A stretch of 64,000 nucleotides of DNA, from the NCBI RefSeq assembly GCF_000725485.1, contig NZ_JOAG01000019.1, forward strand, positions 124,001 to 188,000, written 5' to 3'. The notes below the pieces were generated by a model. That model worked only from the letters and a program-made list of their open reading frames with translations, searched no databases and had not been told where the DNA came from. Position 1 is the first letter of the stretch; each line of letters starts with the position of its first letter. Below, piece by piece: positions 28,501 to 35,735 of this stretch. The translations under genes were made by a program, and so were the position numbers. Source of the DNA: Nonomuraea candida (GTDB taxonomy: Bacteria > Actinomycetota > Actinomycetes > Streptosporangiales > Streptosporangiaceae).

Positions 28501-29444
28501 GCCTCCTCCATCGGGCCGACGGTGAGCTGGCCGTCCTGGGCGAGCGCGGCCAGCTCAGGATGCCGCAACGCCGCCGCGTAGAAGTCGGCACGCAGCCCCA
28601 GCAGCACGAGCGCGCCCCCGGGCGGCGCCGCCACGGCACGCACGGCGGCGATGAAGGCGCGCCGCTCCGCCTCGTCCGCGCACTCGGTGAACACCTCCTC
28701 GAACTGGTCCACCACCAGCACCAGCGGCCGGTCGCCGGCCCCGCCGGCGTACCGGGCGGCGGCCCCGGGATCCTCGCGGACCGCCGCGGCGATCTCGCCC
28801 GCCGGCACGCCGGTCAGTGCCGCCAGCCGGGCGGCCAGCTCGGCCAGCGGCCGCGCGCCGGGGACGGTCACGACCACCGGCCAGTGCGCGGAACCGGGCA
28901 GCGCGCCGTCGCGGAGGGCCGCGACCACGCCGGCCCGCAGCAGGGAGGACTTGCCCGACCCGGACGGCCCCACCACCAGCCGCACGCCTCCGCCCGCCGC
29001 CCGCATCCCGGCCACCTGCTCCAGCAGCCGGTCGGTCAGCGCGCGCCGGCCGAAGAACCAGCCCGCGTCCTCCGGCTGGAAGGCGGCCAGCCCCCGGTAC
29101 GGCTCGGGGCCGGCGGCGCGGCGGCCGGGAGCCCGCCGTACCCGCCGCCAGGCGGCCAGCCACGCGTCGGCCTCCGCCGCATCGGCCACCCCGCACACGT
29201 CCAGCACCCGTAACAGCAGGTCACGCGATGACGTGGACGGCAGCCCGCGGCCGGCGAACCAGTCGCCGAGGGTGCTGTGCGCGCCGTACGCGCCGGCCTT
29301 GGCCGCCACCTGCCTCACGGTCAGACCGGCCCGCTCGCGCAGCGACGAGAGCTCGCGCGCGAACTCCTGACGGGTGGCGATCCCGCCCGGATCAGGACGG
29401 CCCGGATCAGGACGGCCCGGATCGGCGTCGGCGGACTCGGACAC
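25539..29444 (-). CDS. XRE-HTH / STAND NTPase / WD40 signalling protein
   Basis: A 1,301-residue multidomain protein. Residues 20-100 look like a helix-turn-helix (LTVRQVAAKAGAYGAHSTLGD). A STAND ATPase follows with P-loop GPSGSGKSSLL near residue 160 and Walker B LVLVVDQFEEVF. A membrane helix (AVATLAALLVLALVASVVAV) lies around residue 575. Residues 655-1290 hold 14 WD40 blades recognisable by LWDV-type ends, enough for two seven-bladed propellers. Such proteins sense ligands through the propellers. GTG 29444 with GGGAGG four bases upstream is the likely start. It is divergent from the small secreted-protein gene at 29675. Confidence 0.88.
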   Translation of the reverse strand: MSESADADPGRPDPGRPDPGGIATRQEFARELSSLRERAGLTVRQVAAKAGAYGAHSTLGDWFAGRGLPSTSSRDLLLRVLDVCGVADAAEADAWLAAWRRVRRAPGRRAAGPEPYRGLAAFQPEDAGWFFGRRALTDRLLEQVAGMRAAGGGVRLVVGPSGSGKSSLLRAGVVAALRDGALPGSAHWPVVVTVPGARPLAELAARLAALTGVPAGEIAAAVREDPGAAARYAGGAGDRPLVLVVDQFEEVFTECADEAERRAFIAAVRAVAAPPGGALVLLGLRADFYAAALRHPELAALAQDGQLTVGPMEEADLREVIVEPARRAGVEIEDGLVELLLRQVAPPGGVAADGGAHEVGVLPLLSHALYATWRQGQGRSMTVAAYHAVGGIEGAVAASADAVHDGLTGRRRELTRRLFLHLVHVAPDAADTRRRATVAELLDGCDGEEAAEMEEVLDRFVARRLITAGADTVEISHEALLRAWPLLRSWVDADRAGLVVARRLAADASAWVRLHRDPDALYRGGRLVAAQEWAAGYGGRLPADAREFLEASVRQSRRRTRRLHQAVATLAALLVLALVASVVAVRAQRAAADAERTATYQRDQALSRKAATDSGALRATDPGLAAQLALAAYRLSPTPEARGGLLSAVAGMPATLLTGHENAVYGAAFQRGGRLLATVSTDGTTRLWDVGRPHRPRPLAVLRGHLGPVPAVALAPGGGVLATAGDDRTARLWDVADPRAPRPLAVLTGHTLGIRHASFSRDGRTLVTAGYDGVPRLWDVSSPSRPRLAAELPVEPGTMTAAVFAPAADVLATAGPGSTARLWDVADPRRPRRLADLAGHTDAILAARFGPDGRTLATAGFDNTVRLWDVTRPREPKPIATLTGHTNGVAALAFSPDGRRLASGGYDLTVRLWDLRRPASTPLTLTGHADTVLATEFRPDGETLATTSRDGSIRLWDLRAPLVGGHDGIVYTVAISPDGRTLVAGAGRTARLWSLAPGRPPAPGPVLEGHTDGVVRAAWRPDGKVVATASLDFTVRLWQAGDGGRAGPLATIKAHTDNVYSAAFDPSGRVLATVGADRALRTWDVADPRHPRPLATVTGHDDTVLAVAFSPDGRTLATGGADRAVRLWNVADPRRPAVTAALTGHRNTVNDVSFSPDGRRLASAGADGVVLLHDVAAGPARRPPVPLTGHTSAVAAVTFHPEGRLLASASFDRTVLLWDLARAGRPDAAVTLSGHTDRVQAAAFGPDGRTLATGGVDATVRLWETDAGRAARQACALAHPVISPAEWARRMPGLPYRPPCP

Positions 29445-29532
29445 ACGGCCTCCCTGTGGTCGTACGGCCACGCGCGCCGTCGACCGGCGCAACCTGTATG
29501 TCGCCGATCGATCACAATTGGTTACAGCCGTC

Positions 29533-29561
29533 CTGTACGGGCTTGTACGGAATGATCCGGC
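29533..29561. promoter_or_regulatory. Direct-repeat motif upstream of a secreted-protein gene (copy B)
   Basis: CTGTACGGG-C-TTGTACGGA followed by ATGATCCGGC, matching the block at 24839 at 17 of the first 18 bases. It sits in the divergent spacer between the STAND/WD40 gene and the secreted gene at 29675. Confidence 0.6.
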
Positions 29562-29674
29562 AGCCGTTGCGGGCCGGGGCATGACGCCTCACCGTCGGCG
29601 TATCGGCGGCCGGCACCCGGAGCCGCCCCCTCCCCCCTGATCACCGACACGTCATGCACGGAGGGTCCACGCCA

Positions 29675-30106
29675 ATGACAGCATCGACTCCCGCTCACGA
29701 CCGGCCCGGCCAGCGGCGAATGCCGCGCACGCTGCGGATACGGCGGATACGGCGGATACGGCGGCGAGCGGCATCGTTCGCCGCATCCGCGCTGATCGCC
29801 GCGGCCCCGATCACCGCAGCCCTGCTCCCCGCCGGCGCGGCGCGCGCCTCCGCGGACGTCGCCGTGGAGCTGAACCTGCGCGGCTTCTACGGCTCCGTGA
29901 GCGTCCAGGCCAACGGATGGCCGATCGGCGCCTGCTCCGTCTGGCACTGCCTGTTCACGGTGCCCTTCGGATCGACCGTGCGCCTGACCCCCGACGGAGA
30001 CGTCACGTCCTGGGGCTCCGGGCCCTGCCAGAACGTCTTCGGCACCCAGCCCTGCGTCTTCACGGCGCTGTCGAACACCAGCTTCCACGTGGCCTTCCTC
30101 GGCTAG
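29675..30106 (+). CDS. Small secreted protein with four cysteines
   Basis: A 143-residue exported protein. Its long, Arg-rich N region contains three RIR repeats (TLRIRRIRRIRRR, from a 9-base tandem repeat) before a hydrophobic signal (ASFAASALIAAAPITAALLP). The mature domain of about 85 residues is beta-rich, with Cys in GACSVWHCLF, SGPCQNVF and TQPCVF, suggesting two disulfides. ATG 29675 has GGAGGG nine bases upstream. I know no family. It lies under the repeated upstream motif shared with the gene at 24960. Confidence 0.72.
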   Translation: MTASTPAHDRPGQRRMPRTLRIRRIRRIRRRAASFAASALIAAAPITAALLPAGAARASADVAVELNLRGFYGSVSVQANGWPIGACSVWHCLFTVPFGSTVRLTPDGDVTSWGSGPCQNVFGTQPCVFTALSNTSFHVAFLG

Positions 30107-30140
30107 AACGCGCCCTTCCCACCCTCTCGCCCCCGCGTCC

Positions 30141-30181
30141 GGCCCGGGCGGCCGGTAATCGCCTTGTCCGCCGCCCGGGCC
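30141..30181. other. Twelve-bp inverted repeat overlapping the pump promoter
   Basis: GGCCCGGGCGGC (30141-30152) pairs perfectly with GCCGCCCGGGCC (30170-30181). It could end transcription of the secreted-protein gene or act in the overlapping promoter as an operator. No T-run follows. Confidence 0.55.
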
Positions 30182-30193
30182 GCCGGTTAGCCT
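30164..30193 (+). promoter_or_regulatory. Promoter of the MFS pump leader
   Basis: TTGTCC (30164-30169) and TAGCCT (30188-30193) are separated by 18 bases, a good sigma-70 type promoter. Transcription should start near 30200, leaving about 300 bases of leader before the pump gene. Confidence 0.55.
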
Positions 30194-30228
30194 CGGTCGC
30201 GAGGATGATCTCCAAGAGGGAGCTGAGG

Positions 30229-30255
30229 ATGCCCGGGCAACCCGGCACGCGCTGA
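30229..30255 (+). CDS. Eight-codon leader peptide MPGQPGTR
   Basis: ATG 30229 follows an AGGGAG Shine-Dalgarno at six bases and opens an 8-codon frame, Met-Pro-Gly-Gln-Pro-Gly-Thr-Arg, ending in TGA at 30253. Its last codons form the 5' arm of the first leader hairpin, so ribosome position would decide the RNA fold. A longer 16-codon version from ATG 30205 lacks a usable ribosome site. It is a probable stalling sensor for a translation inhibitor controlling the MFS gene. Confidence 0.6.
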   Translation: MPGQPGTR

Positions 30256-30338
30256 CGCCGTAGGTCTTGCGACCTGTCATCGCGTGCCGCATCAGAACTG
30301 CGGCACAGCGCTTCGTCCTGCCCGTTTCCGGGCCGGAC
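30243..30338 (+). promoter_or_regulatory. Mutually exclusive attenuator hairpins of the MFS pump leader
   Basis: Hairpin 1 pairs CGGCACGCG (30243) with CGCGTGCCG (30281), extended inside by TGAC/GTCA and AGGTC/GACCT, about 18 pairs in total. Hairpin 2 pairs GTGCCGCA (30284-30291) with TGCGGCAC (30299-30306) and uses the same bases as the 3' arm of hairpin 1, so only one can form. Hairpin 3 pairs GTCCTGCCCG with CGGGCCGGAC (30315-30338). None is followed by a T-run, so the terminator state is not certain. Confidence 0.6.
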
Positions 30339-30500
30339 GGTCACCGCTCCCAGCCTCCCCGAGGACATCCCCGTGCCGCTCGTTCCCTTCGCCGCGTGCG
30401 CGCCCCCAGCCGCATCCCCGGCCCGCCCCGCGCCCTCCTCCCCTGCTGACACCCCGGCGTCCCCTGCCGCGTTCGTGCGCCCGCCCAAGCGAGGCCGCCG

Positions 30501-31760
30501 ATGACCGCGCCCGCCCCGCTCCTTCGCCGGGACCCCGACTTCCGCCGCCTCTGGGCCGGCCACACCGCCTCCCAGCTGGGCGCCCAGGCCGGCCAGGTCG
30601 TCCTGCCGCTCATCGCCGTGGTGGCGCTCAGCGCCGGCACCGAGCAGGTCGGCCTGCTGCGCGCCGTGCAGCAGGCCCCGATCCTGCTGCTCTCCCTGTA
30701 CGCCGGCGCCTGGGTCGACCGCCGGCGCGCCCGCGACGTGATGGTGGCGACCGACTTCGGCCGGGCCGCGGCGCTGGCCGTCGTGCCCGCCGCCTACCTC
30801 CTCGGCCTGCTCGGCATGCCGCTGCTCGTCGTGGTGGCCTTCCTGGTCGGGTCGCTCACCGTGTACTTCGACGTGGCCTACCAGGCCCTGCTCGTCCGGC
30901 TCGTCCGGCGTGACCAGCTCGTCCGGGGCAACAGCGCGCTGGAGAGCAGCAGGTCCGCCACGCAGATCGCCGGCCCCGCGCTCGGCGGCTCGCTGGTGTC
31001 GCTGCTCACCGCCCCGATCGCCGTCGTGGCGAGCGTGCTCTTCTACACGCTGTCGTTCCTGTCGATCCGGCGGATCCGCCGTACCGAGCCGCTGCCCGCG
31101 CCCGCCGCCGGCGGGCGGAGGCACATGTGGCGGCAGATCGGCGAGGGCCTGCGCTTCGTCGTCCGCGATTCCTCGTTGCGGGCCGTGGCGATCTCCTCGG
31201 CCCTCTTCCAGTTCTCCTTCGCCGCCCTGATGACGGTCTATCTGCTCTTCCTGCCGCGCACCCTGGGCCTGCCGGGTTCGGCGGTCGGGCTGGTGCTGGC
31301 GGCGATGGGCCCGGGCGCGCTGGTGGGCTCCCTGCTGTCGGCCCGGCTGCCCGGACGGTACGGCTACGGCGTCGTCCTGGTGTCCGGCGCGGTGCTCGCC
31401 GACGGCGTGATGCTGTGCGTGCCCGCCCTGCACGGCTCCTCGGCGGCCACGATCGCCGCGCTCATGGCGGTCAACTTCCTCTTCGGCGTCTTCAGCCAGG
31501 TGGTCGACGTCACCGTCGTGACCGTGCGCCAGGCGCTGACCCCCCTCCCGATCCAGGGCCGGGTCGTCGCGACCCTCAACTTCGCCGGCATGGGCCTGAC
31601 CCCGCTCGGCTCGCTGCTCGGCGGCTACGTCGCGGGGGCGCTGGGGCTGCGTACGGGCCTGCTGCTGGCCGCCGTCGCGCTGGCGCTGTCACCCCTGTTC
31701 ATGGCCCTGTCCCCGCTCGCCCGCCTGGGCAGGACCCTGCCCGCCGCCGGGGACGGCTGA
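30501..31760 (+). CDS. MFS drug exporter
   Basis: A 419-residue major facilitator protein with 12 predicted membrane segments. The loop 2-3 motif appears as GAWVDRRRARDVMVATDFGR, typical of the MFS_3 exporter group (macrolide, tetracycline or siderophore exporters). ATG 30501 has GAGG six bases upstream. The 300-base leader with a short upstream ORF and competing hairpins is what one expects for a resistance pump induced by a ribosome-targeting antibiotic. The substrate is unknown. Confidence 0.88.
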   Translation: MTAPAPLLRRDPDFRRLWAGHTASQLGAQAGQVVLPLIAVVALSAGTEQVGLLRAVQQAPILLLSLYAGAWVDRRRARDVMVATDFGRAAALAVVPAAYLLGLLGMPLLVVVAFLVGSLTVYFDVAYQALLVRLVRRDQLVRGNSALESSRSATQIAGPALGGSLVSLLTAPIAVVASVLFYTLSFLSIRRIRRTEPLPAPAAGGRRHMWRQIGEGLRFVVRDSSLRAVAISSALFQFSFAALMTVYLLFLPRTLGLPGSAVGLVLAAMGPGALVGSLLSARLPGRYGYGVVLVSGAVLADGVMLCVPALHGSSAATIAALMAVNFLFGVFSQVVDVTVVTVRQALTPLPIQGRVVATLNFAGMGLTPLGSLLGGYVAGALGLRTGLLLAAVALALSPLFMALSPLARLGRTLPAAGDG

Positions 31761-31802
31761 TTTCCCGTTGCCCGCCATCCGGCCGCCACGCGACACTGCA
31801 CC

Positions 31803-32237
31803 ATGCCCACGCACGAGCAGGACCGCCACCCCGGCAGGCCGGCCTTCGCCCTCGAACCGGCCCTGTGGACGACGTTGGAGCAGGCGCTCGCCGTCGTGGA
31901 GCGGGACGCCCGCGCCACGAAGGTCACCGGCACGCTCCGCCTGACCATCCCCGACTGGGACCCCGACGGCCCGGCCCGGGTGGAGTTCCGGGGCGCCTTC
32001 CAGGGCAACGGCATCGAGCCCGCTGAAGGACGCGACGCCCAAGAGGCGCTCGCGACCGTCGCCGACGCCGCGCAGGAAGTGATCGTGGAGATGCTCTGGC
32101 GGGCCTGGCCCGTGTGCCCGGTCCACGATCGGGGCCTGCGCGCCGAGTTGCTGGGCGGCGTCGCCGTCTGGCGCTGCTCGGCCGCCGGCGCGCACCAGGT
32201 CGCCCGCGTGGGCGAGCTGCCTCCCGAGGCCGCCTGA
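31803..32237 (+). CDS. Conserved hypothetical protein
   Basis: A 144-residue soluble protein of unknown function. It starts with a His/Pro-rich segment (MPTHEQDRHPGRP), then a helical and beta domain (TLRLTIPDWDPDGPARVEF). A C-terminal part contains CPVHDRGLRAELLGGVAVW and RCSAAGAH, two Cys/His clusters that may bind a metal. It lies 42 bases after the MFS gene and might be co-transcribed, and it ends base to base with the convergent STAND gene. Confidence 0.6.
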   Translation: MPTHEQDRHPGRPAFALEPALWTTLEQALAVVERDARATKVTGTLRLTIPDWDPDGPARVEFRGAFQGNGIEPAEGRDAQEALATVADAAQEVIVEMLWRAWPVCPVHDRGLRAELLGGVAVWRCSAAGAHQVARVGELPPEAA

Positions 32238-35102
32238 TCACTCCGTCCCGAGGGGTGTGAAGCCGAGACGGGTCAGGGCGACCGTGCCGCGCGTGGCGTG
32301 CTCGCCGCCGGCGAGCACCAGGGTGCGCGCCGCCTGGTAGCGGCAGCCGGCCGCCTCGAACGCGGCGGCCGTGGCCACCAGCCGCTCCCCGTCGCCGTCG
32401 AGCAGCGCCTGGGCCCGCTCGACCAGGGCGGTGGCGACCGGGTTGCCCGCCACGACGGTCCGGGCCTCGGCCAGGCGGCCGGCGGCGCCGGGGCTTCCGG
32501 CGAGCACGGCGGCCTCGGCGCGCAGGGCCACGTACCAGTGCAGCCAGATCCAGGTCACCCACTGCCACACCTCGCCGGGCTCGGGCGCCGTACGTTCCAG
32601 CGCCTCCCGCGCCTGCCCGCGATGAAGCAGGAGCATCGCGTCGAAGACCGCCCCGTAGCCGCGGGTGTTGCCGGGCGAGGGGTCGAGCTGCCGCAGCAGC
32701 GCGCTCCACTCCCGCCACGCGTCCTCGTCGCCGCGCAGCCCGTGGATCATCGCCACCGCGGCGGCCGGCGGGCCGAGGACGGACCTGGCGGGGCCGTCGG
32801 CCCGCTGCCAGGCGTCCAGGAACCGGATGCTGCCGGTGAGCGTCTCCTCGATGTCGCCCGCCAGCGCGTCGGCCACGAGGAGCCAGCCGGTGGCGCGGTG
32901 GCCGACCTCCGCCAGCAGCGGATGATCCGCCAGCCGCCGGGCCCACCGGCGCGCGCCGGGCAGGTCGCCGGTGCCGAGGCCGGCCTCGGTGACCTCGCCC
33001 AGCGCCTCGATCAGCTCGTGGGTGCCGGCGGGGGTGTCGGGCGCGGCCGAGAGCAGCGTGATCCGGCGGCGGGCGGTGGCCGCGGCGGCGAACGCGTCGC
33101 CGGCCCAGCTCTGGGCGCAGGTGAGCATGTCGAGCGCGGCGGACTCGGCGAGCGGGTCGCCCGTGCGGTGGGCGAGCTCCACCGCACGCTCGGCGCGGGT
33201 GATCGTCGCCGGGAGCGCGGCGCCGTCCGCGCCGGGGGCGGCGCCGTCCGCGCCGGGGGCGGCGCCGATCTCGGTGAGCGCCCGCCCGGCCTCGGCCAGC
33301 GTCACCGCGGCCTGCCCGGCGGGGTCGTCCCCGGCCAGCTCGCGGGCCCGGGCGATGAGCGTGGCCGCCTCCTCGCGCGGCAGGTCACGTACGAACTTGC
33401 CGGAGAACCGGTAGGCGTCGGCGGCGGCGGTCGCCAGGTCACGGGCGGCGCCGGCGGTGTCGCCGGCCCGGCGGGCGGCCTCTGCGGCGGCCTGCCGCAG
33501 TCGGTACATGTCATCGCCCTGCATCCGGCAGCCGGCCACCGCCGCGGCGTGCCGCAACATCTCCGCGCCGGCGGCGGGGTCGTCGGCGAGCGCGGCGGCC
33601 TGCTCGTAGCGCCCCTGCGACTCGCCGACCAGGTGCCGGGTGAAGGTCAGCTCCGCCATGAGCCGGGCGAGCCGGTACGCGTCCGCGCGCCGTTCCGGCT
33701 GGTCGGCCGCCCACGCCAGGGCGGCACGCAGGTCGTCCGCCACCGCGTCGAACCGGGCCCGCCAGTCCTGCCGCACCGCCGTCAGCTCGGCGGCCCTGGC
33801 CAGGCACCAGCGCAGGTGAGCCGAGCGGGCGCCGGCCAGCTCGCCGGCCTCGGCCAGCCGCTCGGCGCCGTACTGGCGGATGGTCTCCAGCGCCCGGTAC
33901 CGCGTCCCGCCGGCGGACGCCGTCACCATCAGCAGGCTCTGCTCGGCCAGCCGGGCCAGCCCCTCGGTGACGATGCCCTCCTCCGACCCGGTCACCTCGG
34001 CGGCGGCGGCCGCGGTGAACGGCGCCACGAACACCGACACCCGGCGCAGCAGCTCCCGGTCGGCCGGTTCCAGCAGGGCGTGGCTCCAGTCCAGCGCCCC
34101 GCGCACCGAACGGTGCCGCTCGTCGGCGCGGGAGCCGCCTGTCAGCATGCGCAGCGGGTGGGACAGGGCGGCGTTGATGCCGTCCAGCCCGAGCGTGGGA
34201 TAGCGGGCGGCGGCCAGCTCGATCGCCAGCGCCATCCCGTCCAGCCGCTCGCAGATGGAGGCGATCCGGTCGCGCAGCGCGGGCTCGGGCGTCCGGCCCA
34301 CCGCCGCCGCCCGTTCCATGAACAGCGCGACCGCGTCGGACTCGCCGTCGGCGGGCAGCGACAGCGGCGGCACCGGATACACCCGCTCGAACGGCACCAT
34401 CAGCCGCGCCCGGCTGGTCGCCAGCACCGTCACCCGGGGGCACGCCGCCAGCAGCCGCTCCAGGAACAGCGCCACCCCGTCCGCCACGTGCTCGCAGTTG
34501 TCCAGCACCAGCAGCGCGTGCCGGTCGGCCAGCGCGACGGCCACCGACTCGGTCATGTCACGGCCGGGCTGCTCGCCGAGGCCGAGCGCCCCGGCGACGG
34601 CAGTGGCGATCAGGCCGTCGTCGGTGACCGGGACCAGGTCGACGAACCACACCCCGTCGGCGTGCTCGCCCGCCACGTCGGCGGCCACGGCCAGCGCCAG
34701 CCGGGTCTTGCCCACGCCGCCGGGGCCGACCGCGGTGACCTGGCGGTGCTCCTTGAGCAGCGCGGCCAGCTCCGCCCGCTCACCCGCCCGGCCGACGAAC
34801 GAGGTCAGCGGGGCCGGCAGCAGCGGCGCCCGGTGAGCCGGAGCTGCGGGATCCGCCGGATTTTCTGGATGGCCCGGGCGGCCGGAGCCGGGTGACGCGG
34901 GCGCGCGCTGGGCCAGCGCCCGCCGATCCGGCGCCTCCAGCTTGCGCAGCAGCGAGGAGACGTGACTTTCCACGGTACGCACCGAGATGCACATCTTCGC
35001 GGCGATCTCAGCGTTGCTGAGATGGGCGCCGACCAGCTCCAACACCTCGGCTTCCCGAGGCGATACATCCACTCCTGTCACCACTGTGACAGTGTGCCGC
35101 AT
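32238..35102 (-). CDS. STAND ATPase regulator with N-terminal LuxR helix-turn-helix
   Basis: A 954-residue regulator. The LuxR-type HTH is at the N terminus (residues 10-75; LSNAEIAAKMCISVRTVESH), unlike classical LAL proteins that carry it at the C terminus. The NB-ARC ATPase follows, with P-loop VGPGGVGKTRLA near residue 130, Walker B ALLVLDNCEHV and RNBS-type GMALAIELAAAR. The last 500 residues are helical repeats of TPR type. ATG 35102 is chosen because the HTH starts right after; the longer frame to 35258 is made of a 13-bp repeat. A 21-base direct repeat (AAPGADG twice) lies in the middle. Confidence 0.88.
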   Translation of the reverse strand: MRHTVTVVTGVDVSPREAEVLELVGAHLSNAEIAAKMCISVRTVESHVSSLLRKLEAPDRRALAQRAPASPGSGRPGHPENPADPAAPAHRAPLLPAPLTSFVGRAGERAELAALLKEHRQVTAVGPGGVGKTRLALAVAADVAGEHADGVWFVDLVPVTDDGLIATAVAGALGLGEQPGRDMTESVAVALADRHALLVLDNCEHVADGVALFLERLLAACPRVTVLATSRARLMVPFERVYPVPPLSLPADGESDAVALFMERAAAVGRTPEPALRDRIASICERLDGMALAIELAAARYPTLGLDGINAALSHPLRMLTGGSRADERHRSVRGALDWSHALLEPADRELLRRVSVFVAPFTAAAAAEVTGSEEGIVTEGLARLAEQSLLMVTASAGGTRYRALETIRQYGAERLAEAGELAGARSAHLRWCLARAAELTAVRQDWRARFDAVADDLRAALAWAADQPERRADAYRLARLMAELTFTRHLVGESQGRYEQAAALADDPAAGAEMLRHAAAVAGCRMQGDDMYRLRQAAAEAARRAGDTAGAARDLATAAADAYRFSGKFVRDLPREEAATLIARARELAGDDPAGQAAVTLAEAGRALTEIGAAPGADGAAPGADGAALPATITRAERAVELAHRTGDPLAESAALDMLTCAQSWAGDAFAAAATARRRITLLSAAPDTPAGTHELIEALGEVTEAGLGTGDLPGARRWARRLADHPLLAEVGHRATGWLLVADALAGDIEETLTGSIRFLDAWQRADGPARSVLGPPAAAVAMIHGLRGDEDAWREWSALLRQLDPSPGNTRGYGAVFDAMLLLHRGQAREALERTAPEPGEVWQWVTWIWLHWYVALRAEAAVLAGSPGAAGRLAEARTVVAGNPVATALVERAQALLDGDGERLVATAAAFEAAGCRYQAARTLVLAGGEHATRGTVALTRLGFTPLGTE

Positions 35103-35167
35103 TCCTTCCGTTTCCCCATCCGGAACGACCACGGTGTGGCCTCCGTACGGATCTCGGTGGCGGTGGT

Positions 35168-35245
35168 CCGTGGTGCGGCTCCGTGGTGCGAATCCGTGGT
35201 GCGAATCCGTGGTGCGAATCCGTGGTGCGAATCCGTGGTGCGAAT
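35168..35245. repeat. Six tandem 13-bp repeats upstream of the LuxR/STAND gene
   Basis: Units of CCGTGGTGCGAAT start at 35168, 35181, 35194, 35207, 35220 and 35233, with a partial seventh. The array sits in the divergent spacer between the STAND gene and a VOC gene. The period equals that of the thiD-tenA array. Confidence 0.92.
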
Positions 35246-35345
35246 CCGTGGTCGCCACGGATGTGGGCCGATGGGGCAGGACGCGAAGCTTGACCCATCA
35301 AACAAGAGCGGGTCGCCGAGACCCCCGACCACCGCAGGAGTGACG

Positions 35346-35702
35346 ATGTCCGGCTCTTCCACCCAGGGAATCAAGACCGTGCTGCACCCCGTGTCCGACC
35401 TGGCCAAGGCCAAGGCCGTGTACGCGGCCCTGCTGGGCATGGAGCCGCAGACCGACTCGCCCTACTACGTCGGCTTCGACGCCGAGGGCCAGCACATCGG
35501 GCTGGTGCCGGACGGCGGGCCGCAGGGCATGACCTCGCCCGTCGCCTACTGGCACGTGGCGGACATCGAGGCGAAGGTGGCCGAGGTCACCGCCGCCGGC
35601 GGCACCGTGAAGGAGGCCGCGCACGAGGTCGGCGGCGGCCGCATGGTGGCCACCGTCACCGACCCCGACGGCAACGTCCTCGGGCTCATCCAGGACCGCT
35701 GA
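35346..35702 (+). CDS. VOC-family (glyoxalase-like) protein, single domain
   Basis: A 118-residue vicinal-oxygen-chelate protein with one beta-alpha-beta-beta-beta repeat plus partner strands: TVLHPVSDLAKAKAVYAALL, SPVAYWHVADIEAKV and VATVTDPDGNVLGLIQ. Metal ligands are the His of LHPVSD and a late acidic residue; the family includes glyoxalase I, dioxygenases and antibiotic-binding proteins. ATG 35346 follows AGGAG. It is followed after 33 bases by another VOC gene, forming a likely operon. Confidence 0.85.
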   Translation: MSGSSTQGIKTVLHPVSDLAKAKAVYAALLGMEPQTDSPYYVGFDAEGQHIGLVPDGGPQGMTSPVAYWHVADIEAKVAEVTAAGGTVKEAAHEVGGGRMVATVTDPDGNVLGLIQDR

Positions 35703-35735
35703 CCACCCCCATCCCCTCACGTGAAAGGACCTGAC

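Noticed and set aside
25608..29213. 1,201-codon plus-strand frame opposite the WD40 gene
   Set aside because: It mirrors the WD40 repeat on the other strand and has no domain signature.
35168..35245. CRISPR array
   Set aside because: The 13-bp units are directly adjacent without spacers; no cas genes are present.
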